A stretch of 64,000 nucleotides of DNA from Sphingobacterium sp. N143. GTDB lineage: Bacteria; Bacteroidota; Bacteroidia; Sphingobacteriales; Sphingobacteriaceae. The DNA lies in assembly GCF_030325625.1 (NCBI RefSeq), contig NZ_JACAIS010000003.1:124001-188000 (forward strand), given 5' to 3'. Numbering within the stretch: position 1 is the stretch's first letter; every line of letters begins with the position of its first letter. The notes beneath the pieces are model-generated. The model searched no databases. It saw nothing but the letters and a program-made list of their open reading frames with translations, and was not told where the DNA came from. Positions 35,902-45,811 of this stretch are shown piece after piece. A program made the position numbers and the translations under genes.

Positions 35902-37185
35902 TTAAACCGTCGCCAATCCAATTGTAGTCCCATTCGGAATAACGGCGTTTTTCTTGATGACGACGATACCATCACAAACGGTATAGGTCTGATGATTGGC
36001 ATTCAACAAATGTGGTCCGCCATTGATCCGCACATCATTTCCGATACGGCAGTTCTTATCCAGAATCGCATTTTCAATATAACAGCGTTCACCCACGCCC
36101 ACCACAGGTATATTTTTTCTCTTCGCCTCATCCATATCGGTAAAATCCTCGTAATAATCCGATCCCATCATATAGGTTCCACGGATCACTGAACCAATCC
36201 CGATACGGGACCGCACCCCGATCACCGAACGGTCCACCTTATCTGCTTGTATAATACACCCATCCGAAATAACGGAATTGATCAGGGTAGTTCCTGAAAT
36301 CTTGGATGGAGGCAACATACGTGGCCGTGTGAATACTGTATTTTTATCAAATAAGTTAAAAGCAGGAATATTATCTGTCAGTCCGATATTGGCCTCATAG
36401 AATGAGCCTATCGTACCGATGTCGGTCCAATACCCTTCATATTGATAGCTGAGAACATTGACCTGTTCAATCGCATCTGGAATAATCTCTTTTCCAAAGT
36501 CCATCCCCTTATTTTCTTCCAATAAGCGTTTCAGCACGCCTTTAGTAAATACATAAATTCCCATTGATGCGAGATATTCTCGCCCTTGCGCTTTTAAATG
36601 ATCATTGACTTCAGAATTCCAGTCTGCCAATTGTTCACTATTGGGCTTCTCAATAAAGGAGTGGATATGATTATTCTCATCCGACTTAAGGATACCAAAG
36701 CCCGTTGCATCCTTGGCATTTACAGGAATGGTGGCAACGCTTAAATCGCCCTCATTTTGCACGTGAAAGTCAACTAATGCATCAAAGTCCATTTGATAAA
36801 GTTGGTCTCCAGATAAAATCAGCACATATTCATAGTCAATACTCGCCAGTTTGCGGAATGACCTGCGAACAGCATCCGCTGTGCCCTCAAACCACTTATC
36901 ACCATCATTGGTCTGTTCAGCAGCCAAAATATCGACAAAGCCTTTGCTAAAAATGCTGAAGTTGTAGGTATTCTTTATATGCGAATTTAGCGACGATGAA
37001 TTGAACTGTGTCAATACAAAAATCTTATTAAAACCCGAATTGAGGCAATTCGAGATTGGAATATCCACCAAACGATATTTCCCGGCAATGGGAACTGCCG
37101 GTTTAGACCTTTGGTCGGTCAGCGGGTACAGACGGGAACCCCTTCCTCCGCCCAAGACAATAGCTACTACATTGTGACGTGACAT
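35902..37185 (-). CDS. glgC: glucose-1-phosphate adenylyltransferase
   Basis: A 427-residue ADP-glucose pyrophosphorylase, the committing step of glycogen synthesis. The nucleotide-binding GGGRGSRLYPLTDQRSKPAVP starts at about residue 13. YRLVDIPISNCLNSG and a left-handed beta-helix C-terminal domain (from about 290, with repeats such as VIGVRSRIGIGSVIRG) follow. It is the last gene of the GH31-glgB-glgA-glgC cluster, 6 bases after glgA. Confidence 0.96.
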   Translation of the reverse strand: MSRHNVVAIVLGGGRGSRLYPLTDQRSKPAVPIAGKYRLVDIPISNCLNSGFNKIFVLTQFNSSSLNSHIKNTYNFSIFSKGFVDILAAEQTNDGDKWFEGTADAVRRSFRKLASIDYEYVLILSGDQLYQMDFDALVDFHVQNEGDLSVATIPVNAKDATGFGILKSDENNHIHSFIEKPNSEQLADWNSEVNDHLKAQGREYLASMGIYVFTKGVLKRLLEENKGMDFGKEIIPDAIEQVNVLSYQYEGYWTDIGTIGSFYEANIGLTDNIPAFNLFDKNTVFTRPRMLPPSKISGTTLINSVISDGCIIQADKVDRSVIGVRSRIGIGSVIRGTYMMGSDYYEDFTDMDEAKRKNIPVVGVGERCYIENAILDKNCRIGNDVRINGGPHLLNANHQTYTVCDGIVVIKKNAVIPNGTTIGLATV

Positions 37186-37191
37186 ATCAAA

Positions 37192-38604
37192 CTAAATTAA
37201 TTGGTTGTATAGACTAATATATTTCGCTGCGGATTTGTCCCAAGAAAAATCCAGATTCATTATTCTGTGCTGATTACCTTCAAACTCCGTTTTATTTTCA
37301 TAAAATTGGAGACTCCGACCAATCGCTGACCTGATGTCAGTAATATCCAACGTCTCAAAACCTACCCCATAACCATCTTTCTGCAGATCAATAACGGTAT
37401 CTTTCAGGCCACCAACCTGATGTACAATCGGTAAGGTACCGTATTTCATGGCATAAAGCTGATTAAGTCCACATGGTTCAACACGAGAGGGCATCAAGAG
37501 AAAATCAGCACTGGCATAGAGCCAATGCGCAAGCTTCTCATCATAACCAAAAAACACATCAAAATTTTCGATTCCATGGTCTATAAGCGCTTTTATCGCT
37601 GACTGGATGGCCGGATCTCCGGCGCCCAATATAAATATACTCAATCGGTTCGGATCATTTGCCGTCAGGCTAGAAACGATATCCGGCAATAAATCAGCCC
37701 CTTTCTCTGTCGCAAAACGACCGATAAAGACAAGCAAGGGAAGGTCAGGATCAATTTTGTACTGTTGCGCCAAGGCCCTCTTATTTTTCAGTTTACCCTC
37801 AAAAGCATTTGCAGGTCCATAATTCCCGGCCAGTGTATAATCTGTTTGTGGGTCCCAGATTTCCCAGTCTATTCCATTGACAATGCCCCATGATTTATTC
37901 CGCTCATCATAAAACAGCTGCTGCAGTCCATTGGCTTCTACATAAAGTTCTTCCAGGTATCCTTCAGATACAGTTGTATAAGCATCACAGCATTTGATCA
38001 ATACCGCAAGCGGATTGATGACACCGTCCCAGTCCAACAAGCCCCATTTCCAGCTATCAAAACCAGGCAATAAAATCGCTTTACTCCAATGGGTCCAGCC
38101 CTGATACTGACCGTTGTGAACCGTGGCCACGGTTTTGACATCTGCCAGAAAATTATATTCATTACTATATTTCATCAGAAAAGGCATCAGGCCTACATGA
38201 TGATCGTGGCAATGGACAAGGTCAGGAATGATCATTTCCTGCTTAAACCAATGCAGTATAGCATGTTGAAATGCGATAAACTGCTCCCCCTCATCTGGAT
38301 AGCAATAGACTTCCTGCCGATCTAATTTACCCGGTATTTTGATGAGATAAAGGTCAAAACCGAGTGTATTGTTTTCTTCATGATATACGCTATAGTTCAA
38401 TAATTCGGATCCCTGGTAAAAAGTTCCTTCATGAATGACGCTAAACTTGTGATCTCTGACAAATGGCCGGTCATACCAGGGCATAATGACTCCGGCATCC
38501 ACCCCCAGTTTGGTCTGATATTTTGGCAGGGCCCCAACCACGTCGGCCAGGCCACCAACCTTGGCCACAGGATAGCATTCGACACTTAAATGAAATACTT
38601 TCAT
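37192..38604 (-). CDS. glgA: glycogen synthase (GT5)
   Basis: A 470-residue ADP-glucose-dependent glucan synthase. The N-terminal KVGGLADVVGALP motif binds ADP-glucose. HDHHVGLMPF and the C-terminal lobe with FIGRFATEKGADLL and PSRVEPCGLNQLYAMKYGTLPIV are intact GT5 signatures. It elongates alpha-1,4-glucan in the cytoplasm. It overlaps no neighbour and is followed by glgC. Confidence 0.96.
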   Translation of the reverse strand: MKVFHLSVECYPVAKVGGLADVVGALPKYQTKLGVDAGVIMPWYDRPFVRDHKFSVIHEGTFYQGSELLNYSVYHEENNTLGFDLYLIKIPGKLDRQEVYCYPDEGEQFIAFQHAILHWFKQEMIIPDLVHCHDHHVGLMPFLMKYSNEYNFLADVKTVATVHNGQYQGWTHWSKAILLPGFDSWKWGLLDWDGVINPLAVLIKCCDAYTTVSEGYLEELYVEANGLQQLFYDERNKSWGIVNGIDWEIWDPQTDYTLAGNYGPANAFEGKLKNKRALAQQYKIDPDLPLLVFIGRFATEKGADLLPDIVSSLTANDPNRLSIFILGAGDPAIQSAIKALIDHGIENFDVFFGYDEKLAHWLYASADFLLMPSRVEPCGLNQLYAMKYGTLPIVHQVGGLKDTVIDLQKDGYGVGFETLDITDIRSAIGRSLQFYENKTEFEGNQHRIMNLDFSWDKSAAKYISLYNQLI

Positions 38605-38688
38605 CAGAATAGGTTATTGTTCATTATTTAATATTATTTGTTCATTATCAACACGCATGCATCTTGCGGCAGCTACTTTTTGACATTT

Positions 38689-40599
38689 CTACCTTTTTCT
38701 TCCTAGAATATATCCGCCCAATGGTGGAAGATGCAATTGTGCAGATTGCGTTTGGTTCATCCAATAAAGCGGTTCACTACGGATGAGCGGACTGCTTACC
38801 CCAGAACCAAAATATTGATGATCGTCCGCATTCAGAATTACATCCCACTCACCCGCGTAGGGTAGTCCAATGCGAAAATGCTCACGGACAACAGGAGTTA
38901 AATTAAGCACCACCACCGTGTCCTCCCAAGCGTCGAATCCTTTACGCCAGTACACCAGGATTGAATTTTCACGGTCCCCAGCCTCTATCCATTCAAATCC
39001 TGAAGCATCAAAGGCTTTTTGATAAAGGCTAGGCTGCGTCCGATACACGGCATTCAGATCGGCGATAAATCTTTTCACGCCTTGATGCGGCGCAAAGTCC
39101 AACAGGTGCCAATCCAATGACTGGTTGACATTCCATTCCGAAGTTTGCCCGAACTCGCCCCCCATAAATAACAATTTTGTTCCTGAAAAGGTATACATGA
39201 ACAGATATAACGTTCGGAGGTTTGCAAACTTCTGCCATTCATCCCCGGGCATCTTATATATCAGGGGCTTCTTCCCATAAACCACCTCATCATGAGACAG
39301 GGGTAGCATAAAATTCTCATGGAAAGCATATACAGTGGCAAATGTCAATCGGTCATGATGATACTTTCTATTGACCGGATCCTCTTTAAAGTAGTCCAAT
39401 GTATCATGCATCCATCCCATCATCCATTTCATGCCAAATCCCAATCCTCCCGTATAGGTAGGTCTGCTCACACCCGGCCAGGAAGTGGACTCTTCGGCAA
39501 TGGTCTGCACATCCGGGAAATAGCTGTATACCGCTTCATTAAGTTCTTTCAAGAACTGCACAGCTTCAAGATTTTCGTTGCCACCAAATTCATTTGCAAT
39601 CCATTCCCCATCCTTTCTGCTATAATCCAGATATAACATGGAGGCCACCGCATCAACCCGGAGTCCATCAATATGAAAACGGTCCAACCAATAAAAAGCA
39701 TTGCTGATCAAAAAAGAACGGACTTCGTTACGGCCATAATTGAATATGTAAGATTGCCAGTCCGGATGAAAACCTTTGCGTGGGTCCTCATGCTCATACA
39801 GACTCGTTCCGTCGAAACGATAAAGGCCATGCGCATCGCCTGGAAAGTGCGAAGGCACCCAATCCAGTAATACGCCAATGCCCGCAGCATGGAGGGCTTC
39901 GATCAGGTACATCAAATCCTGGGCAGACCCATAACGTGAGCTTGCGGCAAAATATCCAGTTATCTGATACCCCCAAGAAGGATAGTAAGGATGTTCCATC
40001 AATGGCATAAATTCGACATGGGTGAAGTTCATCTCTTTGACATAGGACACCAGCTGCGAGGCAATCTCCCTATAGCTCAGTAGGGTTTCAGGACTTTCCG
40101 GATCCCTGGACCAGGATCCCAAATGTACTTCATAGACTGACCAGGGTTGATCCAGTCTATTTTTCAGCGCACGTTCCTTCATCCAGGCAGCATCTTGCCA
40201 TTCATACCAGGTAGAATGAACGATGGACGCTGTCTTTGGAGCCACTTCCCATTGAAAGGCAAAAGGATCCCCCTTCTCGAGTATTTCGCCCGATGCTGCA
40301 AGAATACAATATTTATAAGTTTCACCATTGGCAAGCCCTGGGATAAACCCTTCCCAAATGCCACTTCCATCCCAACGGACATTTAAGGAATGGCTCCCTT
40401 TGTCCCAGAAGTTAAAATCCCCGGTTACGGCAACAGATTTTGCATTTGGAGCCCAAACCGCAAAATAAACACCTTTTTCACCACGGACTTCCAGTTCGTG
40501 TGAACCAAATTTCTCATACAATTTGAAGTGCTTGCCCGATTGGAATAGCGCAACATCAAATTCAGTAAAAAGACTATGCGGAATTACTTGATTGCCCAT
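38689..40599 (-). CDS. glgB: 1,4-alpha-glucan branching enzyme (GH13_9)
   Basis: A 636-residue enzyme that makes alpha-1,6 branches. It has a CBM48-type N-terminal domain (about 40-130) and then a GH13 barrel. The motifs are LDWVPSHFPGD, DGLRVDAV (nucleophile Asp316), IAEES (acid/base Glu369) and LSHDEV. It lacks the long extra N-terminal domain found in some GlgB proteins, as expected of the shorter class. The ATG lies 2 bases after the GH31 stop, indicating a tight operon. Confidence 0.96.
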   Translation of the reverse strand: MGNQVIPHSLFTEFDVALFQSGKHFKLYEKFGSHELEVRGEKGVYFAVWAPNAKSVAVTGDFNFWDKGSHSLNVRWDGSGIWEGFIPGLANGETYKYCILAASGEILEKGDPFAFQWEVAPKTASIVHSTWYEWQDAAWMKERALKNRLDQPWSVYEVHLGSWSRDPESPETLLSYREIASQLVSYVKEMNFTHVEFMPLMEHPYYPSWGYQITGYFAASSRYGSAQDLMYLIEALHAAGIGVLLDWVPSHFPGDAHGLYRFDGTSLYEHEDPRKGFHPDWQSYIFNYGRNEVRSFLISNAFYWLDRFHIDGLRVDAVASMLYLDYSRKDGEWIANEFGGNENLEAVQFLKELNEAVYSYFPDVQTIAEESTSWPGVSRPTYTGGLGFGMKWMMGWMHDTLDYFKEDPVNRKYHHDRLTFATVYAFHENFMLPLSHDEVVYGKKPLIYKMPGDEWQKFANLRTLYLFMYTFSGTKLLFMGGEFGQTSEWNVNQSLDWHLLDFAPHQGVKRFIADLNAVYRTQPSLYQKAFDASGFEWIEAGDRENSILVYWRKGFDAWEDTVVVLNLTPVVREHFRIGLPYAGEWDVILNADDHQYFGSGVSSPLIRSEPLYWMNQTQSAQLHLPPLGGYILGRKR

Positions 40600-40601
40600 G
40601 T

Positions 40602-43070
40602 TTAGCCTTCAATCAATATGTTGTCAAATTCACGTGCGACATTTACCCAATATCGCCCCTGTTCATCTTGTTGTATTCTCGTCTCGACACCATCTGTCTT
40701 CACTTTTTTGACAGCGAACGGTAGTCCTATTAATTGCAATTTATACTCCTCATAACGCTCCGTAAACAGTCCATCCCTGGTCTGTTTGATAGAAAGCGAA
40801 TCTTTCAGCCCTGAAACTGTAAAGCATTTTTCCAAATAGATATCCTGCTCATAAGCAAAGGTATCTCCATGATCAGAATAAACATAGGAACGCTGCACTC
40901 CTTCTGAAAAGTAAACATTGAGCTGAAGCTCTTCAATCTTCTTTTCACCAGTATATTGCATCACAGGATATTCGGGAATAACTGCCCCACCACGAATGAA
41001 CATGGGCATTTCATCCAGTGGTGTATTTATTGTATGTTCCTTTCCGCCAACATAAATGTCATTCGTAAAATAATAATACCAGTTACCCTCAGGAAGATAG
41101 ACGATCTTACTTTTCTGTCCCGGTTGTAGTACTGGTGACACGAGTATCTTGTCCCCAAAGCAGAACTCTTCTTCGCGTTGCCAGTTGGTGGCAATATGCT
41201 GTTCAACCATGGAAATAGGTCGTAATATGGGGTAACCATACTTTGTCTGCTCCCAGAAACAGGTATAAATATAAGGCAGGAGTTTATAGCGCAGTTCAAT
41301 GAATTTTTTATTGATCTTTTCCCACTCTTCACCAAAACTCCAGGGTTCACGGTCACGGGTATCACCTGCAGAATGGACCCGCATAAATGGAGAGAAAACA
41401 CCAAATTGCATCCATCGGGTAAACAGTTCACCATCAGGTTCACCGGTAAATCCGCCGATATCCGTTCCGCAGAAAGACATTCCGGAAGTAGATAGACGTT
41501 GCAACTGCAAGGTACCTAATTTAAGATGTTCCCAGCTGGCCAGATTGTCGCCAGTCCAAACCGAGGAATAACGTTGTGTCCCTGCATATGCAGCCCTGGT
41601 AATGGTAAAAGGTCTTTTATTTTTATATAATTTCTTCAGACCATCATAGGTGGCTCTTACCATCTGCATGCCATAGATATTATGTGCTTTACGATGTGAT
41701 CCACGGTGCCCGTCAAACTGGTGCCTGACGTCATCCGGAAACGTTCCCCGTCCAAAAACAGCAGGTTCGTTCATATCATTCCAAAATCCAGCGACACCAT
41801 CCTCCACTAAACCCTGGTACAATGTACCCCACCATTGACGCACCTCCGGATTTGTAAAATCCGGAAACTGACAACGCCCTGGCCACACGAAGCCCTCCAT
41901 AAAATAATCATCTCCCCGGCGGCAGAAATACTTATTTTCCTTTCCTTCTCTAAAGACCCAGTAATTTTCATCCACTTTAATGCCCGGGTCGATCATCACG
42001 ACAGTCTTAAAACCTTCATTGGCCAAGTCACTGATCATCTTTTTGGGGTTTGGAAAATATTGCTTGTTCCAGGTAAAACAGCGGTACCCTTCCATGTAAT
42101 CTATATCCAGGTAAATGGCATCACAAGGAATCTGTCTTTTTCTGAATTCATCAGCAACTTTGCGGACATTGGCCTCGGGGTAATAGCTCCAACGACATTG
42201 GTGATAGCCGATAGCCCATAATGGCGGCAAATAGTGTGTACCAGTCAATGTATGGTACCTTCGGATGACATCCAGTATATGCGGTCCATGGATGTAATAG
42301 TACTGCAATTCGCCTCCTTCAGACCAGAAACTGGTTTTCCCCGGATCTTCGGCAGCAAAGTCAAAATAGGTCTTAAAGGTGTTGTCAAAGAAAATACCGT
42401 AAGCTTCGCCATCTTTCAGGCCAATATAGAAAGGTATCGTTTTATAAAGCGGATCCTGATCATAAGCAAAAGCATAGGTATCTGAATTCCAATTTTTGAG
42501 GCGTTTGCCCCTCAGGTTCAATTTAGTCGCCTTATCCCCCAGCCCGTAAAAAGCCTCATTCTCAAAAGCCACCTTCGTGCTGTACACATAGTATCCTCCA
42601 AAATCTGGATTCTCCTCCCAGTGCATGGGCGCCAAATCGGCATTAAATAAGTTTCCTGCCCGGTCTAAAAAGGAAATCAAAAAATTCTGTTTACTGATCC
42701 GGCAGGAAATGGTGTTGGTATGCACCAGATAATGGTCGGTTTCTTCTTTGCATTCGTGTATGCTCACACGGTGATCTTTTTTGGCCAGGGCATAAGAGAA
42801 ATCCTCCAGGAATGTTCCATGCGGTGCCAGGCGGACACGAACAATCTCATCCGTCACGATCTTGATCTCAACTTTGGCCTTGCCATCTGAAAAAAAGTAT
42901 GATTTATCGTTTTGATTGTGTGCAACAACAGCTTCAAGGTATTTTTTTTCAATTTTAGGCAAATCCAGTACTGGATTATTCACATGATGCATACTTTCCA
43001 AAGTAGCATCTTTTTCTTCCTGAGGTAGTGTGGTCTGATTTAGGTTATCGTCTTCAAGCATAGCTGTCAT
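40602..43070 (-). CDS. GH31-family alpha-glucosidase
   Basis: An 822-residue cytoplasmic glycosidase with no signal peptide. It has an N-terminal beta-sandwich (about 40-270), a TIM barrel with the catalytic nucleophile in WNDMNEP (Asp432) and acid/base in WTGDN (Asp508), and C-terminal beta domains. GH31 releases glucose from alpha-glucans or oligosaccharides; the cluster suggests glycogen or maltodextrin remodelling. The start could be Met4 (43061). It leads the glg cluster. Sub-specificity (maltose, isomaltose or other) is not readable by eye. Confidence 0.93.
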   Translation of the reverse strand: MTAMLEDDNLNQTTLPQEEKDATLESMHHVNNPVLDLPKIEKKYLEAVVAHNQNDKSYFFSDGKAKVEIKIVTDEIVRVRLAPHGTFLEDFSYALAKKDHRVSIHECKEETDHYLVHTNTISCRISKQNFLISFLDRAGNLFNADLAPMHWEENPDFGGYYVYSTKVAFENEAFYGLGDKATKLNLRGKRLKNWNSDTYAFAYDQDPLYKTIPFYIGLKDGEAYGIFFDNTFKTYFDFAAEDPGKTSFWSEGGELQYYYIHGPHILDVIRRYHTLTGTHYLPPLWAIGYHQCRWSYYPEANVRKVADEFRKRQIPCDAIYLDIDYMEGYRCFTWNKQYFPNPKKMISDLANEGFKTVVMIDPGIKVDENYWVFREGKENKYFCRRGDDYFMEGFVWPGRCQFPDFTNPEVRQWWGTLYQGLVEDGVAGFWNDMNEPAVFGRGTFPDDVRHQFDGHRGSHRKAHNIYGMQMVRATYDGLKKLYKNKRPFTITRAAYAGTQRYSSVWTGDNLASWEHLKLGTLQLQRLSTSGMSFCGTDIGGFTGEPDGELFTRWMQFGVFSPFMRVHSAGDTRDREPWSFGEEWEKINKKFIELRYKLLPYIYTCFWEQTKYGYPILRPISMVEQHIATNWQREEEFCFGDKILVSPVLQPGQKSKIVYLPEGNWYYYFTNDIYVGGKEHTINTPLDEMPMFIRGGAVIPEYPVMQYTGEKKIEELQLNVYFSEGVQRSYVYSDHGDTFAYEQDIYLEKCFTVSGLKDSLSIKQTRDGLFTERYEEYKLQLIGLPFAVKKVKTDGVETRIQQDEQGRYWVNVAREFDNILIEG

Positions 43071-43144
43071 ACATTAAAAGTTTCGAAGGTTTAATTCCTC
43101 TTTAAGTTATGAAATATATCTTGTGTCAACAACAAAACACAAAA

Positions 43145-43176
43145 AAAATCCTCCCCAATTTTATGGGCAGGATTTT
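43145..43176 (-). terminator. terminator of dps
   Basis: AAAATCCTCCCC and GGGCAGGATTTT pair (one mismatch) with an 8-base loop. On the minus strand a T-rich tract follows. Confidence 0.75.
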
Positions 43177-43201
43177 CAATATCATCAATGCGATACAATG
43201 A

Positions 43202-43675
43202 TTATTTGATAAAATGAGCACGGAGCATCCAAGCCATTTTTTCATGTTTTTCCAATAGACCAACCAAAAAATCTTCAGTACCATTATCCGCTGTGCCTTC
43301 GACTACAGCAATATCTCCACGAATCGACATCGCAATAGCTTCGTGATCAGCAAGCAATTCCTTATAATAAGATTGACTATCTGTTTTCTCGGAGGTCGAT
43401 TCTGTCAACCGTGTTAATTTCAGATATTTATCTAATGTACCCACAGCATAGTGCCCTAAAGTCCGAACACGTTCCGCTACTTCATCAATAACTTCAGCCA
43501 GCTCATCATATTGTGATTCTAAAAACAAATGAGCGGCATGAAAATCAGGCCCTTCCACATTCCAATGCGCATTTCGAGTCTTCATATAGACAATGTGTTC
43601 ATCTGCCAGCAGGACATTGAGCAATTTCGCAACTTTTTTTAAGTCTGCATCTTTAATTCCAATTGAAGTTTTCAT
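43202..43675 (-). CDS. dps: Dps-family ferritin-like DNA-protection protein
   Basis: A 157-residue protein that forms a 12-subunit shell storing iron and protecting DNA from oxidants. The inter-subunit ferroxidase residues are in NAHWNVEGPDFHAAHLFLE and QYDELAEVIDEVAERVR, a Dps signature. The whole length is one four-helix bundle. The upstream gap has two short palindromes (TCGTTAACGA, 43687-43696, and GTTAAATTTAAC, 43714-43725) that may bind a stress regulator. It fits with the window's OxyR but is 19 kb away. Confidence 0.94.
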   Translation of the reverse strand: MKTSIGIKDADLKKVAKLLNVLLADEHIVYMKTRNAHWNVEGPDFHAAHLFLESQYDELAEVIDEVAERVRTLGHYAVGTLDKYLKLTRLTESTSEKTDSQSYYKELLADHEAIAMSIRGDIAVVEGTADNGTEDFLVGLLEKHEKMAWMLRAHFIK

Positions 43676-43788
43676 ATGTGTTTAATTCGTTAACGATATG
43701 TTTTAATTGCTTAGTTAAATTTAACCAAAAAAAGCAGCCTATCAAAAAAAACAGCATTTAAAATGTCATTTAAATAGCATAATAACCG

Positions 43789-43796
43789 TATTTTTG
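43789..43796 (+). promoter_or_regulatory. -7 element before the RluA-family gene
   Basis: TATTTTTG, an exact TAnnTTTG, 34 bases upstream of the chosen start. No good -33 is visible. Confidence 0.45.
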
Positions 43797-43829
43797 TGCA
43801 CACGATATATTAGGAGAACAGTGGGCATT

Positions 43830-45509
43830 ATGGACAACAGCACTTATTTTCATGCATTCAAGACGGACATCACGCAGATCGATCTTCCCCTGCGTTTTAC
43901 CTTTCCATTTTGCTACGAACCCCACCCCCTTGCGGTAATTGCCGCCCAAGAATTACAGTCTTATATCGAGCACCAGACCGACTGGACACATAACTTCGGT
44001 CTGGAACAAAATGCGGCCGGTCAAGCCATCGGCAAGATGTTCGGTGTACTTGTGGTCAAAAACCAGTACAACCAACTGGGCTACCTGGCTGCTGTATCAG
44101 GGAAACTCGCGGGCAGCAACAAACACCGCTACTTTGTCCCCCCGATTTTTGATATGCTCGAAGAAAACAGTTTCTTTTTGACTGAAGAAGTCCACTTAAA
44201 TGCACTCAACAAAGAAATTGAACGGCTCGAAAATAGTCCGGGGCTAACACAGACCCAAACGGATCTTCAGCTATTAACGGACACATGGAATACCGAGCTC
44301 GAGCTGCTTAAATCAAAATTAAGAGGGCAAAAAAAAGCACGCAAAGAAACCCGGACAAGATTACGGCCCATTTTATCTGATGAAGAATATGAGTTGCTCA
44401 TGGAAGATATGCGTAGCCAGAGTCTGAAAGACAAGCAACAATTGCAGCGGTTTCAATATGAGATGCAGCTGGCACTGGCATCCAAAAACCTGAAACAACA
44501 ACAGTACCTGGAGGAAATCGCCCTGCTCAAAGAGGAACGCAAAATGAGATCGGGCAATCTTCAAAAGCAATTGTTCGAACAGTATAACTTCCTCAATGCA
44601 CATGGGCTGTACAAAAATGTGGTTGGTATTTTTCATGATTTTGATCAAAGTACCCCACCGGCAGGATCCGGGGAATGCGCAGCCCCCAAGCTCTTGCAAT
44701 ACGCCTACAATAATCATTTGACTCCCCTGGCACTAGCTGAATTCTGGTGGGGGTGTTCACCCTCCTCAGAAATACGCAGACATGGAAATTATTATCCTGC
44801 CTGCCGCAAAAAATGTGAGCCAATCCTCGGTTATATGCTTCAAGGATTAAGCGTTGATGAAAATCCAATGCAACAGGAGACCACATTGGACATGGAGCTT
44901 CCCCAAATTTATGAAGACGATGATATCATTGTCTTCAACAAACCCGCTGAATTCCTCTCTGTACCAGGAATATATATCAAAGATTCTGTCTATCAACGTG
45001 TTCTTCAGCGATATCCCAAAGCCGGACCGATCATTATCCACCGGTTGGATATGTCCACTTCAGGCCTATTGATCGTGGCCAAAAATAAAGAAGCACATCG
45101 GTTCATCCAGGACCAATTTATAAAACATACCATTGAGAAAGAATATATTGCCCTGCTCGATGGGATCCTTGAACAGGAATCCGGATTAATTGACCTCCCC
45201 CTTCGTGTGGATCTCGACGACCGCCCCCGGCAAATGGTCTGCTATACCTATGGCAAACCGGCACAGACCAAATGGGAAAAAATAAACATTGAAGGCAACA
45301 AAACCCGCATACGTTTTTATCCATTGACAGGCCGAACACATCAGCTCCGGATGCATGCCGTGCATCCCAAAGGCCTGAACATGCCTATCCTCGGCGATGA
45401 TCTCTATGGTAAAAAGGCGAATAGATTACATTTACATGCAGCATCGATCAAATTTGTACATCCAGGTTCTAAGCGGGAAATGACCTTTCAAATCGATCCT
45501 GATTTTTAA
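43830..45509 (+). CDS. RluA-type pseudouridine synthase with long N-terminal extension
   Basis: A 559-residue protein, roughly twice the usual RluA length. The C-terminal part (from about 360) is the RluA catalytic domain with HRLDMSTSGLL (catalytic Asp407) and GRTHQLRMH. The first 350 residues hold an unusual region with a long Glu/Lys/Gln-rich coiled coil (about 145-260) and a conserved-looking segment with FHDFDQSTPP and Cys-containing YYPACRKKCEP. It modifies uridines in rRNA or tRNA. The start is set by the upstream AGGAG (43812-43816); an earlier in-frame Met at 43794 is less likely. Confidence 0.9.
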   Translation: MDNSTYFHAFKTDITQIDLPLRFTFPFCYEPHPLAVIAAQELQSYIEHQTDWTHNFGLEQNAAGQAIGKMFGVLVVKNQYNQLGYLAAVSGKLAGSNKHRYFVPPIFDMLEENSFFLTEEVHLNALNKEIERLENSPGLTQTQTDLQLLTDTWNTELELLKSKLRGQKKARKETRTRLRPILSDEEYELLMEDMRSQSLKDKQQLQRFQYEMQLALASKNLKQQQYLEEIALLKEERKMRSGNLQKQLFEQYNFLNAHGLYKNVVGIFHDFDQSTPPAGSGECAAPKLLQYAYNNHLTPLALAEFWWGCSPSSEIRRHGNYYPACRKKCEPILGYMLQGLSVDENPMQQETTLDMELPQIYEDDDIIVFNKPAEFLSVPGIYIKDSVYQRVLQRYPKAGPIIIHRLDMSTSGLLIVAKNKEAHRFIQDQFIKHTIEKEYIALLDGILEQESGLIDLPLRVDLDDRPRQMVCYTYGKPAQTKWEKINIEGNKTRIRFYPLTGRTHQLRMHAVHPKGLNMPILGDDLYGKKANRLHLHAASIKFVHPGSKREMTFQIDPDF

Positions 45510-45591
45510 AAGGATTGACTATATCGTTACAAAAGTCAAGTTAGAAAGAACTGGAAAATCATCGCGAAGTCAAAATGTAGCTGTCAAATTA

Positions 45592-45605
45592 TTGACCTAA
45601 ATCAA
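45592..45605. promoter_or_regulatory. FNR/CRP-like inverted repeat
   Basis: TTGACCTAAATCAA differs from the FNR consensus TTGAT-N4-ATCAA by one base and sits inside a longer palindrome AATTATTGA-N6-TCAATAATT (45587-45610). It lies about 200 bases before the DUF5686 gene and 80 bases after the pseudouridine synthase. It could instead be a terminator hairpin, but no T run follows. The remaining AT-rich part of this 302-base gap shows nothing else clear. Confidence 0.4.
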
Positions 45606-45811
45606 TAATTCAACACAAACAATTGAAAAACAATGTTTTAAAAAAACAAACAAAGAACACAATCCGCTTTATTACATTACAATAAAATTTTAATTATTCT
45701 TAATTTTTTGTTTCCTTTGTTCACTGATTTTTTGATTTTAATACTTATAAAGTCAAAAATAAAGTAAGAACAACAAAAACAATTTTGAATTTTCAAGATT
45801 ATAGCAATATA

